Position numbers and translations under genes: made by a program
Assembly: GCA_009840355.1 (NCBI GenBank)
Contig: VXNZ01000019.1
Coordinates: 64,101 to 128,100 of the forward strand
Direction: 5' to 3'
Length of the DNA: 64,000 bases
Source: Chloroflexota bacterium
GTDB lineage: Bacteria; Chloroflexota; Dehalococcoidia; Lucifugimonadales; JADFKI01
The notes under the pieces: generated by a model
What the model was told of the DNA's origin: nothing
Databases searched by the model: none
What the model saw: the letters and a program-made list of their open reading frames with translations, nothing else
Part shown: piece after piece, positions 55,522 through 63,945 of the stretch
Position numbering within the stretch: the first letter of the stretch is position 1
Layout: each line of letters starts with the position of its first letter

Positions 55522-55980
55522 CTACTCGCCGAAGTTCGCTTCCATATAGAATACCTTCTGCATACGCCGCACATGGCGCTCTTCTCCGGAAAACTCCGCG
55601 CTCGCGAAGGCACTCACGATTTCCCGCACAAGCTCCTCGCCGATAATCCGCACGCCCATGCACAGAATGTTCATGTCGTCGTGCTCCACGCCCTGGTGCG
55701 CCGAGTATGTATCATGGCAGACGCTCGCGCGAATGCCCTTCACCTTATTCGACGCCACCGACGCTCCCACACCGCTGCCGCACAGCACCACTCCCCTGTC
55801 GGCATTCCGCGCCGCCACATACTCCGCGACCGCCTTGGCGAAGTCGGGATAGTCGTCCAGCGCGTCATATTCGTGCGCGCCAAGGTCCACGACTTCGTGC
55901 CCCGCCGCTTCCAACAATTCCTTCACCGGCTCCTTCGCCGGATAGCCCGCATGGTCAGCCCCAACAGCAATTCGCATCAC
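55522..55980 (-). CDS. rpiB: Ribose-5-phosphate isomerase B
   Basis: A 152-residue RpiB, interconverting ribose 5-phosphate and ribulose 5-phosphate in the pentose phosphate pathway. MRIAVGADHAGYPAKEPV, DYPDFAKAVAEYVA, GVVLCGSGVGASVASNKVKGIRA with the catalytic Cys and the C-terminal MQKVFYMEANF fit the family. AAAGGACGA precedes a GTG directly followed by ATG; either could be the start. Confidence 0.95.
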   Translation of the reverse strand: MMRIAVGADHAGYPAKEPVKELLEAAGHEVVDLGAHEYDALDDYPDFAKAVAEYVAARNADRGVVLCGSGVGASVASNKVKGIRASVCHDTYSAHQGVEHDDMNILCMGVRIIGEELVREIVSAFASAEFSGEERHVRRMQKVFYMEANFGE

Positions 55981-56095
55981 TCGTCCTTTGTGTTCACTTG
56001 CTTGTCGTATATTCTATGTCGTCAAAGTGTAAGTACTGTGCGCCCATCCCGTCAATTCTGGTCCATTGCAAGCGGGTGCCAACCTGACATGTCAC

Positions 56096-56130
56096 ATTCC
56101 TTCCAATTGGGCGAAGGTTAGGATGGGCAA
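56096..56130. repeat. Short hairpin repeat, copy 8
   Basis: CATTCCTTCCAATTGGGCGA then AGGTTAGGATGGGCA is a typical copy between rpiB and the enolase-family gene. Confidence 0.55.
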
Positions 56131-56262
56131 TTGGGCATCAAGTCTGTCTCGCATCTCAAACCTGCCCGGTCTGCAATTGAGTATTGCCGCACACATTGAT
56201 AGACTGCGCCTCAAGCACCATCATACACGCTCTAAAACGATCGAGATTCGAAAGGCATCTTC

Positions 56263-57414
56263 ATGAAAATCACCGAAGTGAAATCATTCGCAACCCGTCC
56301 GCCCGAATCCACCCGCAATTATGTCTTCGTAAAGGTCGCCACAGACGAAGGAATCGTCGGCTGGGGCGAGGCAACGGTTGGCGCGCTGTCGGTTGGCGCG
56401 GTTGTGGAGGAACTGGGCGAGACGCTCATTGGCAAAGACCCGTTCCGCATTGAAGAGCACTGGCAGAACCTGTACAACTTCGGGCACAACGTGCGCGGCG
56501 GCGTCCTGCATATGGCGGCGATCAGCGGCATCGACATCGCGCTGTGGGACATCAAAGGCAAGGCGCTGAACGTCCCTGTGTACGAGCTGCTCGGCGGCGC
56601 GATGCGCGACAAGTTCTGGGCATACGGCAGGTTCGACGGCCGCACACCAGACGACGCGGTGCAGAACGCGCTGTCGTGGGTCGAACAGGGCTTGACGGCG
56701 CTCAAGGGCGATCCGTTTGCGCATCAGGGCTTGTTCACAACCGTCGAATCCGAGCGGGACGCCGTCGCCAAAGTGAAGGCGGTGCGCGAGGCTGTGGGCG
56801 ACGATGTGGAATTGCTCATCGAAGTTCACGGCAGGCTCTCGCCGCACGAGGCAATCCGAATGGGACGCGCGCTGGAAGAGTTTCGCCCGTTTTGGTACGA
56901 AGAGCCTGTACCGCCCGAAAACATTGACGCGATGGCGAAGGTCGCGGCGGGTGTCAACATTCCCATCGCCACCGGCGAGCGCATCTACACCAAGTGGGGC
57001 TTCCGCGATCTGTTCGAGAAGCAGGTCATCGACATGGCGCAGCCCGACATCTGCCACGCCGGCGGCATCCTAGAGCTGAAGAAGATTGCGGCAATGGCAG
57101 AGACCTACTATGTCGGCTTCTGCCCGCACAACCCTTACGGACCGGTCAACACAATGGCGGCGCTGCATGTGGACGCCACCTGCCCGAACTTCCTAATACA
57201 GGAAGGTGGACACGCAGCGTGGTACAGCCATGTGGTCAAGGGCAATTTCCCGTTCCAGCAAGGCGGCTACTTCGCACTGCCGGAGGGCATAGGGCTTGGC
57301 ATAGAACTAGACGAATCCGCGATGCAGCAGTATCCGCCCGGCGACGACAGCCACCCGGAAGGCTACCTGCAAGCCGCGCACTTCCCGTCCCGCCAGCAGA
57401 ATACTTGGATTTAG
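56263..57414 (+). CDS. Mandelate racemase/enolase-superfamily dehydratase (galactonate dehydratase-like)
   Basis: A 383-residue enolase-superfamily enzyme. The N-terminal capping domain (VFVKVATDEGIVGWGEATVG) is followed by a barrel with the metal ligands in LLIEVHGRLSP, WYEEPVPPENI and IATGERIYTKWGF, and the catalytic His in GFCPHNPYGPVN. This arrangement is that of acid-sugar dehydratases such as galactonate dehydratase. The first ligand is Glu where many relatives have Asp. SAR202-type genomes are known for many such paralogues. Confidence 0.87.
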   Translation: MKITEVKSFATRPPESTRNYVFVKVATDEGIVGWGEATVGALSVGAVVEELGETLIGKDPFRIEEHWQNLYNFGHNVRGGVLHMAAISGIDIALWDIKGKALNVPVYELLGGAMRDKFWAYGRFDGRTPDDAVQNALSWVEQGLTALKGDPFAHQGLFTTVESERDAVAKVKAVREAVGDDVELLIEVHGRLSPHEAIRMGRALEEFRPFWYEEPVPPENIDAMAKVAAGVNIPIATGERIYTKWGFRDLFEKQVIDMAQPDICHAGGILELKKIAAMAETYYVGFCPHNPYGPVNTMAALHVDATCPNFLIQEGGHAAWYSHVVKGNFPFQQGGYFALPEGIGLGIELDESAMQQYPPGDDSHPEGYLQAAHFPSRQQNTWI

Positions 57415-57471
57415 GCATCCTACATCCTTACGGACAACCCAAAAATGGGGCAAGCACAATTACTTGCTACA

Positions 57472-57515
57472 CCCCGCATTTAGCCCTCCTCCAACAAAGG
57501 GGGAGGGACTTCTAC
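57472..57515. repeat. Short hairpin repeat, copy 9
   Basis: GCCCTCCTCCAACAAAGGGG then GAGGGACTTC is a shortened form of the repeat. Confidence 0.45.
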
Positions 57516-57598
57516 AAGTGGCAAGATACTGCTGAATTGTGAGTTGCCATTCATAGCGCTTGAGATTTCCAAGTTCTGGACTGCCCCGAAAATCGGAT

Positions 57599-57627
57599 TT
57601 GAAGCGCGGACGATTTCCTGCTAATAT
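57599..57627 (+). promoter_or_regulatory. Sigma-70-type promoter of a possible small transcript
   Basis: TTGAAG at 57599-57604 and TAATAT at 57622-57627 are 17 bases apart. Transcription would start near 57635 and meet a strong terminator at 57728-57763. Confidence 0.55.
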
Positions 57628-57634
57628 ACTCGCG

Positions 57635-57763
57635 CAGCCAATCCCTACCGGAACGGTGAGCGCTACAATGAAATCTACAAGCATCAGGTTCGCCGCTCGC
57701 GTGGGCGGCAATATATGTACTCGTGTGAAAAAGCCTTCCCGCAAAGGCGTGGGAAGGCTTTTT
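57635..57763 (+). ncRNA. Candidate short RNA or regulated leader upstream of the P1 peptidase
   Basis: The stretch between a good promoter and an intrinsic terminator is about 130 bases, has no convincing open frame, and ends 20 bases before the P1 peptidase start. It may be an independent small RNA or a leader whose terminator controls the gene. It matches no riboswitch class that I can name. The rest of the 370-base gap holds only a repeat copy. Confidence 0.4.
57728..57763 (+). terminator. Strong intrinsic terminator before the P1 peptidase gene
   Basis: AAAAAGCCTTCCC and GGGAAGGCTTTTT form a perfect 13-base stem with a GCAAAGGCGT loop. It is the best terminator in the window and, oddly, lies directly upstream of a gene in the same direction. 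Confidence 0.85.
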
Positions 57764-57783
57764 GCGTCTTCAGGTAGGCGGCA

Positions 57784-58791
57784 ATGAATCGCGGCAGCAT
57801 CACCGATGTGCCGGGCATCCGCGTAGGTCATCAGACAGACCGCTCGGCTGCTACCGGCTGCACCGTCGTCCTGTGCGAGGGCGGCGCAGTCGGAGGCGTC
57901 GATGTGCGCGGCTCAGCGCCCGGCACTCGCGAGACCGACTTGCTGCATCCCACCGCAACGGTGAACGAAGTGCATGCCGTGCTGCTCAGCGGCGGCAGCG
58001 CGTTCGGTCTAGCGGCTGCGAGCGGGGTCGTGCGCCATCTGGAATCGAAAGGAGTGGGCGTGCATTTCGGCGGCGCGGTTATTCCCATCGTCCCGGCTGC
58101 CATCCTGTTCGATTTGGGGCTCGTGCAAGGCGATATACGCCCAACCGCCGAAGACGGTGAAGTGGCATGCGTGAACGCCGCAGAATCCGCGCCGGCGCAG
58201 GGCAGCGTGGGCGCAGGAACAGGCGCGACCGTCGGCAAGATGCTCGGCATGGACCGTGCGATGAAGGGCGGCATCGGCACGGCAAGCATCACGCTAGACG
58301 ACGGGACGCCTGCCGATGGAGCGAACGGCGGACTGACGGTCGGCGCAATTGTCGCGGTCAATGCTATCGGCGGTGTGTATGACGCTGCGAGCGGGCGGAT
58401 CATCGCCGGTCCGCGCAGCGACGACGGCGCGATATTGGACGCAATGGATGTCGCGGTATCGCCGTCAGCGCATTCAATACAGGCGGACGCGCCATCAAAC
58501 ACCACCATCGGCGTGGTCGCCACCAATGCCACGCTGAACAAACCGCAGGTGAACAAGCTCGCGGCAGCGGCGCAGGACGGCATCGCGCTCGCCGTGCGTC
58601 CCGCGCACCTGATGGGCGACGGCGACACGATGTTCGCGCTCGCCACCGGCGAAAGGGAGGCCGCATTCAACATGAACAGCATTCTCACTGCCGCAGTCAT
58701 CTGCGTAAGCGAGGCAATCGTGAACGCCGTGCGCCAGGCAGACTCGCTTGGCGGCGTACCGTCGGTCAAGGACATTGCGAATCATGGCTAG
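57784..58791 (+). CDS. P1 family (S58, DmpA-like) peptidase
   Basis: A 335-residue member of the DmpA family, self-cleaving N-terminal-nucleophile aminopeptidases. ITDVPGIRVGHQTD, VLLSGGSAFGLAAASGVVR and GSVGAGTGATVGKMLG are typical. The expected cleavage region is NTTIGVVATNATL near residue 239, where Thr240 would be the nucleophile of the beta chain. No signal peptide. Its stop overlaps the next gene's start. Substrates could be D- or beta-peptides. Confidence 0.88.
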   Translation: MNRGSITDVPGIRVGHQTDRSAATGCTVVLCEGGAVGGVDVRGSAPGTRETDLLHPTATVNEVHAVLLSGGSAFGLAAASGVVRHLESKGVGVHFGGAVIPIVPAAILFDLGLVQGDIRPTAEDGEVACVNAAESAPAQGSVGAGTGATVGKMLGMDRAMKGGIGTASITLDDGTPADGANGGLTVGAIVAVNAIGGVYDAASGRIIAGPRSDDGAILDAMDVAVSPSAHSIQADAPSNTTIGVVATNATLNKPQVNKLAAAAQDGIALAVRPAHLMGDGDTMFALATGEREAAFNMNSILTAAVICVSEAIVNAVRQADSLGGVPSVKDIANHG

Positions 58792-59668
58792 TCTCGACAG
58801 GACATCGCTAATCGGGTTCATCGGTGCCGGCAGAGTCGGCGGCTCGCTTGCGCTCGCAATGTCGCGAGCGGGATACGCCGTCGTCGCCGTGTCGAGCCGC
58901 ACATTGGCGTCGCGCGAATCGTTCGCCGCTCGCATCGAAGGCTGCATCGCGTATCCGGACTTTCAGAATACAGTCGATGCCTGCGACATGCTGTTTGTCA
59001 GCACATCCGACGACGCAATTTCGCAGGTCGTAGAGTCCGTCGATTGGCGCGATGGGCAAGGCGTGGCGCACTGTTCCGGCGCGGCGTCTCTCGATGTTCT
59101 CGAAGCGGCGCAGGAACAAGGCGCGTCGCCTGGCGCGTTCCACCCGATGCAGGCGTTTTCGTCAGTGGAGAACGGCGTATTGAGCATACCCGGCATCACA
59201 TTCGGCATAGAAGGCGATGCTGAAATGCGGGAGTATCTGGCAGCAATCGCAGCGGACATCGGCGGCAACCCGGTGTTTCTCGAAGCGAAGGACAAGGCGC
59301 TCTATCATGTAAGCGGCGTAATGATGGGTAACCTGCTGACATGCTTGGTCGGCATATCGGCGGAAGTCTGGGAGCATTTCGGATACACGCGCGACGACGG
59401 AGTCAAGGCGCTCGTCCCGATGATGCGCGCCATCGCCTACAATGTGGAAACATCGGGCATTCCTGCGGCTGTCGCGGGACCCTACCCACGCGGAGATTTA
59501 GGTACGGCGATCAAGCACGTGGAAGCGCTCCAATCCGACCACCCGGACTTGCTGCCACTCTACCGCGAACTCGCCTTGGCGAGCCTGCATCTTGCCGTCG
59601 AACAAGGCTTGTCCGCTGAACGGGAAGGCGAGTTTCGCAGGATTCTCACCGGAAGCAACAATGACTGA
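58784..59668 (+). CDS. Rossmann-like/DUF2520 protein; candidate ketopantoate reductase
   Basis: A 294-residue protein with an N-terminal NAD(P)-binding fold (LIGFIGAGRVGGSLALAMSRAG) and a helical DUF2520 domain (FHPMQAFSSVENG, KDKALYHVSGVMMGNLLTCLVGISAE). It overlaps the P1 peptidase by eight bases and is followed by panB and panC in the same direction. From memory, DUF2520-type proteins can replace PanE as ketopantoate reductase (the PanG type), and no panE is in this window. The function is therefore inferred from position and fold. Confidence 0.75.
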   Translation: MASLDRTSLIGFIGAGRVGGSLALAMSRAGYAVVAVSSRTLASRESFAARIEGCIAYPDFQNTVDACDMLFVSTSDDAISQVVESVDWRDGQGVAHCSGAASLDVLEAAQEQGASPGAFHPMQAFSSVENGVLSIPGITFGIEGDAEMREYLAAIAADIGGNPVFLEAKDKALYHVSGVMMGNLLTCLVGISAEVWEHFGYTRDDGVKALVPMMRAIAYNVETSGIPAAVAGPYPRGDLGTAIKHVEALQSDHPDLLPLYRELALASLHLAVEQGLSAEREGEFRRILTGSNND

Positions 59669-59772
59669 TATGTCAGCAAGCACCTATCACAATTGACCAC
59701 CTCAAGCCCTTTACGAACAGCTCTAATCTCGATCTCACGGCAATCTGCCCCCGTTGCAAGGGAGGAAGAAAT

Positions 59773-60633
59773 ATGAGAACCACCATCAGGGAAATCGCGG
59801 CAATGAAGCGGCGTGGCGAGCGTATCTCAATGATTACCGCATACGACTACACCTCCGCGCGCATCGTGGAGGCGGCGGGCGTTGACATCATTCTTGTCGG
59901 CGACAGCCTCGGGCAGGTGGTGCTCGGCTACGATTCCACCGTGCCCGTGACGATGGACGACATGCTTCACCACATCAAGACGGTCGTGCGCGGCACGAGC
60001 AAGGTGCACATCGTTGGCGACCTGCCGTTCATGAGCTATCAGGCGAGCGAAGTTGAGGCTATACGCAACGCCGGCCGGCTGCTTAAGGAAGGCGGCGCGC
60101 AGTCGGTCAAGCTTGAAGGCGGCAGGCAGGTGGCGGACACGATGCACCGCATCGTGCAAGCGGGCATTCCCGTAATGGCGCATATCGGGCTGACACCGCA
60201 GGCTGTCAATCAGCTAGGCGGCTATCGTATTCAAGGCAAGACGACGCGCGCGGCTATCGAACTCATCGAGGACGCGAAGGCAGTGGAAGACGCGGGCGCG
60301 TTTGCAATCGTGCTGGAAGGCGTCCCCTCCCAGCTCGCGGGCATGATAACCGCGCGCCTGACAATCCCGACCATCGGCATCGGCGCGGGCGTTCACTGCG
60401 ACGGGCAGGTGCAGGTTTTCCACGACATGATGGGCTTGTACACCGACTTCACGCCAAAGCACGCTCGCAAGTACGCGCACCTCGCCGAGCTGATGCGCGA
60501 TGCAGTCGCGGAGTACATTCACGATGTCCGCGCGCAGTCGTTCCCGTCCGAAGACGAGAGTTTCACGCTGTCACCGGCGGTACTAGCCGAGCTGACCGGC
60601 GATCCGCAGGTCACCGCGCAGGGTGAACGCTGA
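59773..60633 (+). CDS. panB: 3-methyl-2-oxobutanoate hydroxymethyltransferase
   Basis: A 286-residue PanB, which makes ketopantoate from 2-oxoisovalerate and methylene-tetrahydrofolate. SMITAYDYTSARIVEAAGVD, ILVGDSLGQVVLGYDSTVPVT, VKLEGG, HIGLTPQAVNQLGGY and GIGAGVHCDGQVQVFHDMMG are signatures. GGAGG precedes the ATG. Its stop overlaps the panC start (TGATG). Confidence 0.97.
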   Translation: MRTTIREIAAMKRRGERISMITAYDYTSARIVEAAGVDIILVGDSLGQVVLGYDSTVPVTMDDMLHHIKTVVRGTSKVHIVGDLPFMSYQASEVEAIRNAGRLLKEGGAQSVKLEGGRQVADTMHRIVQAGIPVMAHIGLTPQAVNQLGGYRIQGKTTRAAIELIEDAKAVEDAGAFAIVLEGVPSQLAGMITARLTIPTIGIGAGVHCDGQVQVFHDMMGLYTDFTPKHARKYAHLAELMRDAVAEYIHDVRAQSFPSEDESFTLSPAVLAELTGDPQVTAQGER

Positions 60634-61463
60634 TGCGGGTAATCGAATCGGTCGCCGCCTTTCGCGAGGCGCACGCGGTTGCCGAAAAGCCGCTGGGACT
60701 CGTCCCCACAATGGGCTTTCTACACGAGGGCCACATGGCGCTCGTCCGCCGCGCGCGCAAGGAAAACGGCACCGTCACAGTCAGCATCTTCGTCAACCCG
60801 ACGCAGTTCGGCCCAAGCGAAGACTTCGAGACATACCCTCGTGACATGGACGCAGACCTCGCGCAGCTAGATGGCGCAGGTGTTGACTTGGTGTTCGCCC
60901 CGCCCGTTGACGAAGTGTATCCGTTTGGCTTCGACACATTCGTCGATGTCGGTCGCATCGGCGAGCGACTAGAAGGCGAACACCGCGCCGGTCACTTTCG
61001 CGGCGTGGCGACGGTTGTGTGCAAGCTGCTCACCATCGTACGGCCCGACAGGGCATACTTCGGGCAAAAGGACGCGCAGCAGTGCCTCGTAGTGAAGCGC
61101 CTGAACACAGACCTGAATCTCGGCGCGGAGATCGTTGTCTGCCCAACGGTGCGCGACCCGGACGGTCTCGCGCTTAGCAGCCGCAATGTATATCTCAGCG
61201 CATCGGAGCGAGAGGTGGCATTGTCGCTGCATCGCTCGCTGACGGTTGCCTGCCAATTGCGCAATCAGGGCGAAACCGATGCCAACCTGGTGAGGCGGCG
61301 CATGCGTGAAATAATAACCGCATATCCATCCGCAGCCATCGACTACATCAGCGTCGCAGATGCGGAAGATCTCAGCGAACTCAATATAATTGACCGCCCT
61401 GCCCTAGTATCGCTCGCCGTCAGGATCGGCAGAACGCGGCTCATCGACAATGTGATACTATAA
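60633..61463 (+). CDS. panC: Pantothenate synthetase
   Basis: A 276-residue ligase that joins pantoate and beta-alanine. LVPTMGFLHEGHMALVRRA holds the HIGH-like motif, VSIFVNPTQFGPSEDFETYPR the pantoate site, FGQKDAQQCLVVKRL and LALSSRNVYLSASERE the KMSKS-like region. Translationally coupled to panB. panD (aspartate decarboxylase) is not seen here. Confidence 0.97.
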   Translation: MRVIESVAAFREAHAVAEKPLGLVPTMGFLHEGHMALVRRARKENGTVTVSIFVNPTQFGPSEDFETYPRDMDADLAQLDGAGVDLVFAPPVDEVYPFGFDTFVDVGRIGERLEGEHRAGHFRGVATVVCKLLTIVRPDRAYFGQKDAQQCLVVKRLNTDLNLGAEIVVCPTVRDPDGLALSSRNVYLSASEREVALSLHRSLTVACQLRNQGETDANLVRRRMREIITAYPSAAIDYISVADAEDLSELNIIDRPALVSLAVRIGRTRLIDNVIL

Positions 61464-61512
61464 GCGACGGTCAGACAATCAGACTGAAAGGCAGCCGCAA
61501 GGAGACAATCGT

Positions 61513-62316
61513 TTGAAAATCCTCGTTACGAACGACGATGGCGTTGATTCACCAGGGCTTTGGGAAATGGTGGGCGCGCTCAAAGACCTCGGCGAAGTCG
61601 TGGTTGCCGCGCCCGACCGCGAGCAGAGCGGAATAGGCACCGCTACAACGCTTCTGGAAGTGGTCAAGGCGCGCGAAGTCGATACGCCGCCCGTCGAAGG
61701 CGTTCACGCATACGCCGTAGAGGGAACGCCCGCCGACTGCGCCATTCTAGCCATTGAGCAACTTTCACCGGGTGGATTCGACATAGTGCTGTCGGGCATC
61801 AACGCAGGCTCGAACCTCGGACTAGACCTATTCGCTTCTGGCACCGTAGGCGGCGCATTTCAGGGATATTTCAGGGGCATTCCATCAATAGCCGTCTCCG
61901 TGGCGTCGCTGACGAATGTGCAGCATAAGGCAGGTGCGGTGGCGGCGGCATCCCTGGCTAGGGCAATCACGGCGAACGAAGGAATGCCTCCGCTGTTCCT
62001 GAATGTCAACTTGCCCAACGCCTCGGTCGCCGACATCAAGGGCGCGGAAATGACAAACCTAGGGCCACGCCTGTATCTTGAAACGGTGGAGCGAGGTAGC
62101 AATGGACGCTGGACATACTACTGGATAAAGCATAACCGATTTGTGAACCCTCCCACTGCCGCCGACTCTGATATACATGCCGTGCGAAACAACCGCATCG
62201 CCATCACCGCTCTCAACTCAGTTCTGCAGCCGGGAGTTAAACTGCCAAGCCTGCAATACTTAGCAGACGGCGTAGTAAGCGACTTGGGACTGGCAAGCGA
62301 AGCGACGGCGAATTAG
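61513..62316 (+). CDS. surE: 5'-nucleotidase SurE
   Basis: A 267-residue metal-dependent nucleotidase. MKILVTNDDGVDSPGLWEM carries the metal-binding Asp pair, DREQSGIGTATT follows, and DIVLSGINAGSNLGLDLFASGTVGGA holds the Asn ligand and catalytic region. The start is a TTG at 61513 with AAGGAGA upstream. It is 49 bases after panC and probably in the same operon. Confidence 0.94.
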   Translation: MKILVTNDDGVDSPGLWEMVGALKDLGEVVVAAPDREQSGIGTATTLLEVVKAREVDTPPVEGVHAYAVEGTPADCAILAIEQLSPGGFDIVLSGINAGSNLGLDLFASGTVGGAFQGYFRGIPSIAVSVASLTNVQHKAGAVAAASLARAITANEGMPPLFLNVNLPNASVADIKGAEMTNLGPRLYLETVERGSNGRWTYYWIKHNRFVNPPTAADSDIHAVRNNRIAITALNSVLQPGVKLPSLQYLADGVVSDLGLASEATAN

Positions 62317-62380
62317 GTCAGTGAATAGGGCCATAAAACCTAACCAATATGCCAGCACAATCGAAGGCTAGGAGAAATTC

Positions 62381-62707
62381 ATGATTTACGAATACCGAGT
62401 ATATGAGACGCTGCCCGGCAGGCTGCCGAACATCAACGCGCGCTTCCGGGACCACACGATGAAGATTTTCGAGAAGCACGGCATTACGAATGTCGGCTAC
62501 TTCACCGCTGATGTGGGCGACTACAGCGACCGCCTGATTTACATCATCGGCTTTGAAGACGCCGCGCACCGAGAGCGCGCATGGGAAGCATTCCGCAACG
62601 ACCCTGAGTGGGCGAAGGTCCGCGCCGAATCCGAAGCGGACGGGCTCATCGTCCGGCGCGTCTTCAACACTACCCTAATCCCGACCGACTACTCACCGTT
62701 GCAATAG
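62381..62707 (+). CDS. NIPSNAP family protein, second copy
   Basis: A 108-residue NIPSNAP domain: MIYEYRVYETLPGRLPNINARF, HGITNVGYFTADVGD and RAWEAFRNDPEWAKVRAESE. It is related to the protein at 28214 but clearly divergent. It has an AGGAGA-type site before the ATG. Function unknown. Confidence 0.87.
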   Translation: MIYEYRVYETLPGRLPNINARFRDHTMKIFEKHGITNVGYFTADVGDYSDRLIYIIGFEDAAHRERAWEAFRNDPEWAKVRAESEADGLIVRRVFNTTLIPTDYSPLQ

Positions 62708-62747
62708 CGCCAAGCGGCAGACTACGGCAATTTACGGCGGTCGGGCG

Positions 62748-63398
62748 ATGAGCGAGCCAGCGCAAATGGAAACGACGACACTCGCGCAAAACCAGTCCGA
62801 CCGCCTCGAACGACTAGAGCGCATCACCGAGTTGCCCTTGATGCTGTCGTCGTTCGCGCTGATTCCCATAATCACCGGGCTGTATCTGTGGGATTTGAGC
62901 CCGCTTGAGACGCGCATATACTCACAGGCGCAGATCGCCGTTTGGGCGCTGTTTGCCGTTGCGCTGCTTGCGAAGATTGCAGTCGCGCCGAACAAGCTGC
63001 AATACATCCGCAAGAATTGGCTCGAAGTGCTGCTTGTGGTTATTCCTGTGATTCGCCCGCTCAGGATATTGCGCGCATTCATCTGGATCGCGCGCGACAT
63101 AAGGCGGATGAACCGGCTGGTAACGATCGAAAGCCTGCTCGCGTACGGGATAGGTACGGTGCTGCTCGCCGCAACCGTCGTTACGACAGCCGAGCGAACC
63201 GCTGACGGCGCGAATATACTATCATTCCCGGACGCGCTGTACTGGTCGTTCGTCACAGTATCGACCGTCGGCTACGGCGACCACTTCCCCGTTACGGTCG
63301 TCGGCAAGTTCACCGCCGTCTTCCTAATGTTCTTCGGCATCGGCATATTCGGAGCGACCGCGGGCAAGATATTCGCCGCTTTGAGCAAGTCGGCATAA
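62748..63398 (+). CDS. Potassium channel-like (ion transport family) protein
   Basis: A 216-residue membrane protein with the K+ selectivity filter TVGYGD at 173-178, between two helices (around residues 128-148 and 188-210). Two or three further helices precede it, so it resembles a shortened voltage-gated type; an Arg-rich stretch (RPLRILRAFIWIARDIRRM) may be an S4-like segment. It would form a tetramer in the cytoplasmic membrane. Confidence 0.9.
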   Translation: MSEPAQMETTTLAQNQSDRLERLERITELPLMLSSFALIPIITGLYLWDLSPLETRIYSQAQIAVWALFAVALLAKIAVAPNKLQYIRKNWLEVLLVVIPVIRPLRILRAFIWIARDIRRMNRLVTIESLLAYGIGTVLLAATVVTTAERTADGANILSFPDALYWSFVTVSTVGYGDHFPVTVVGKFTAVFLMFFGIGIFGATAGKIFAALSKSA

Positions 63399-63508
63399 CC
63401 GCAATCTGTGGTGTTCTACGAAATGCCAATAACGCGGAGATGAAGAGGAAGGTTCTCTCGGGCTTCAGATATATCTACACGCGGCATTGGCGTTCTCCTT
63501 AACGCAAC

Positions 63509-63799
63509 AAGACGACTTCACAAATCCCTAATGTTGTCATTCCGTGCCGTCTTTGCGATTCCCCGCTGTTCTTGCGATTCCCCGCTGTTCCTGCCATTCC
63601 AAACCTACTCCCATCTTGTCATTCCGAACCTACTCCCATCTTGTCATCCCGAACCTACTCCCATGTCATTCCGAACGCAGTGAGGAATCTAAAGTCGTTG
63701 CAAGCAGACCTGTTTCCGACTTTAGATTTCTCGCCTCGCTCGAAATGACAGGTATAGACCGCAAATGACAGGCATAAACTGCATTTATGAAATCGTCTC
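63509..63799. repeat. MITE-like element with terminal inverted repeats, long copy with tandem units
   Basis: Left end AAGACGACTTCACAAAT, right end ATTTATGAAATCGTCT. The inner arms are CATTCCGAACGCAGTGAGG and CGCCTCGCTCGAAATGACA. Between the left end and the core are two or three GCGATTCCCCGCTGTT units and three TGTCATTCCGAACCTACTC units. The 110 bases between the channel gene and this element hold no gene that I can see. Confidence 0.8.
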
Positions 63800-63821
63800 C
63801 TAAATCCACAAGACAATTTCA

Positions 63822-63862
63822 AAAGTCCCTTCCCCCTCAATGGGGGAAGGTTAGGATGGGGG
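63822..63862. repeat. Short hairpin repeat, copy 10 (near-consensus)
   Basis: TCCCTTCCCCCTCAATGGGG then GAAGGTTAGGATGGGGGTGA is the clearest copy of the short repeat family. Confidence 0.65.
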
Positions 63863-63916
63863 TGAAATATGTGTCCACCACCACCTTTTGCAAATGTCTC
63901 AAATCCACATCCCCCC

Positions 63917-63945
63917 TTGACAACCCAACCACTTGCCCTTAAAAT
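63917..63945 (+). promoter_or_regulatory. Strong promoter pointing out of the window
   Basis: TTGACA at 63917-63922 and TAAAAT at 63940-63945 are exactly 17 bases apart. It should drive a gene or RNA that begins past the end of the window. Confidence 0.65.

Noticed and set aside
63545-63700. Possible CRISPR-like array from the tandem CATTCC units
   Set aside because: Units are short, unequal and directly adjacent with no unique spacers, and they belong to the inverted-repeat element. No cas genes are present.
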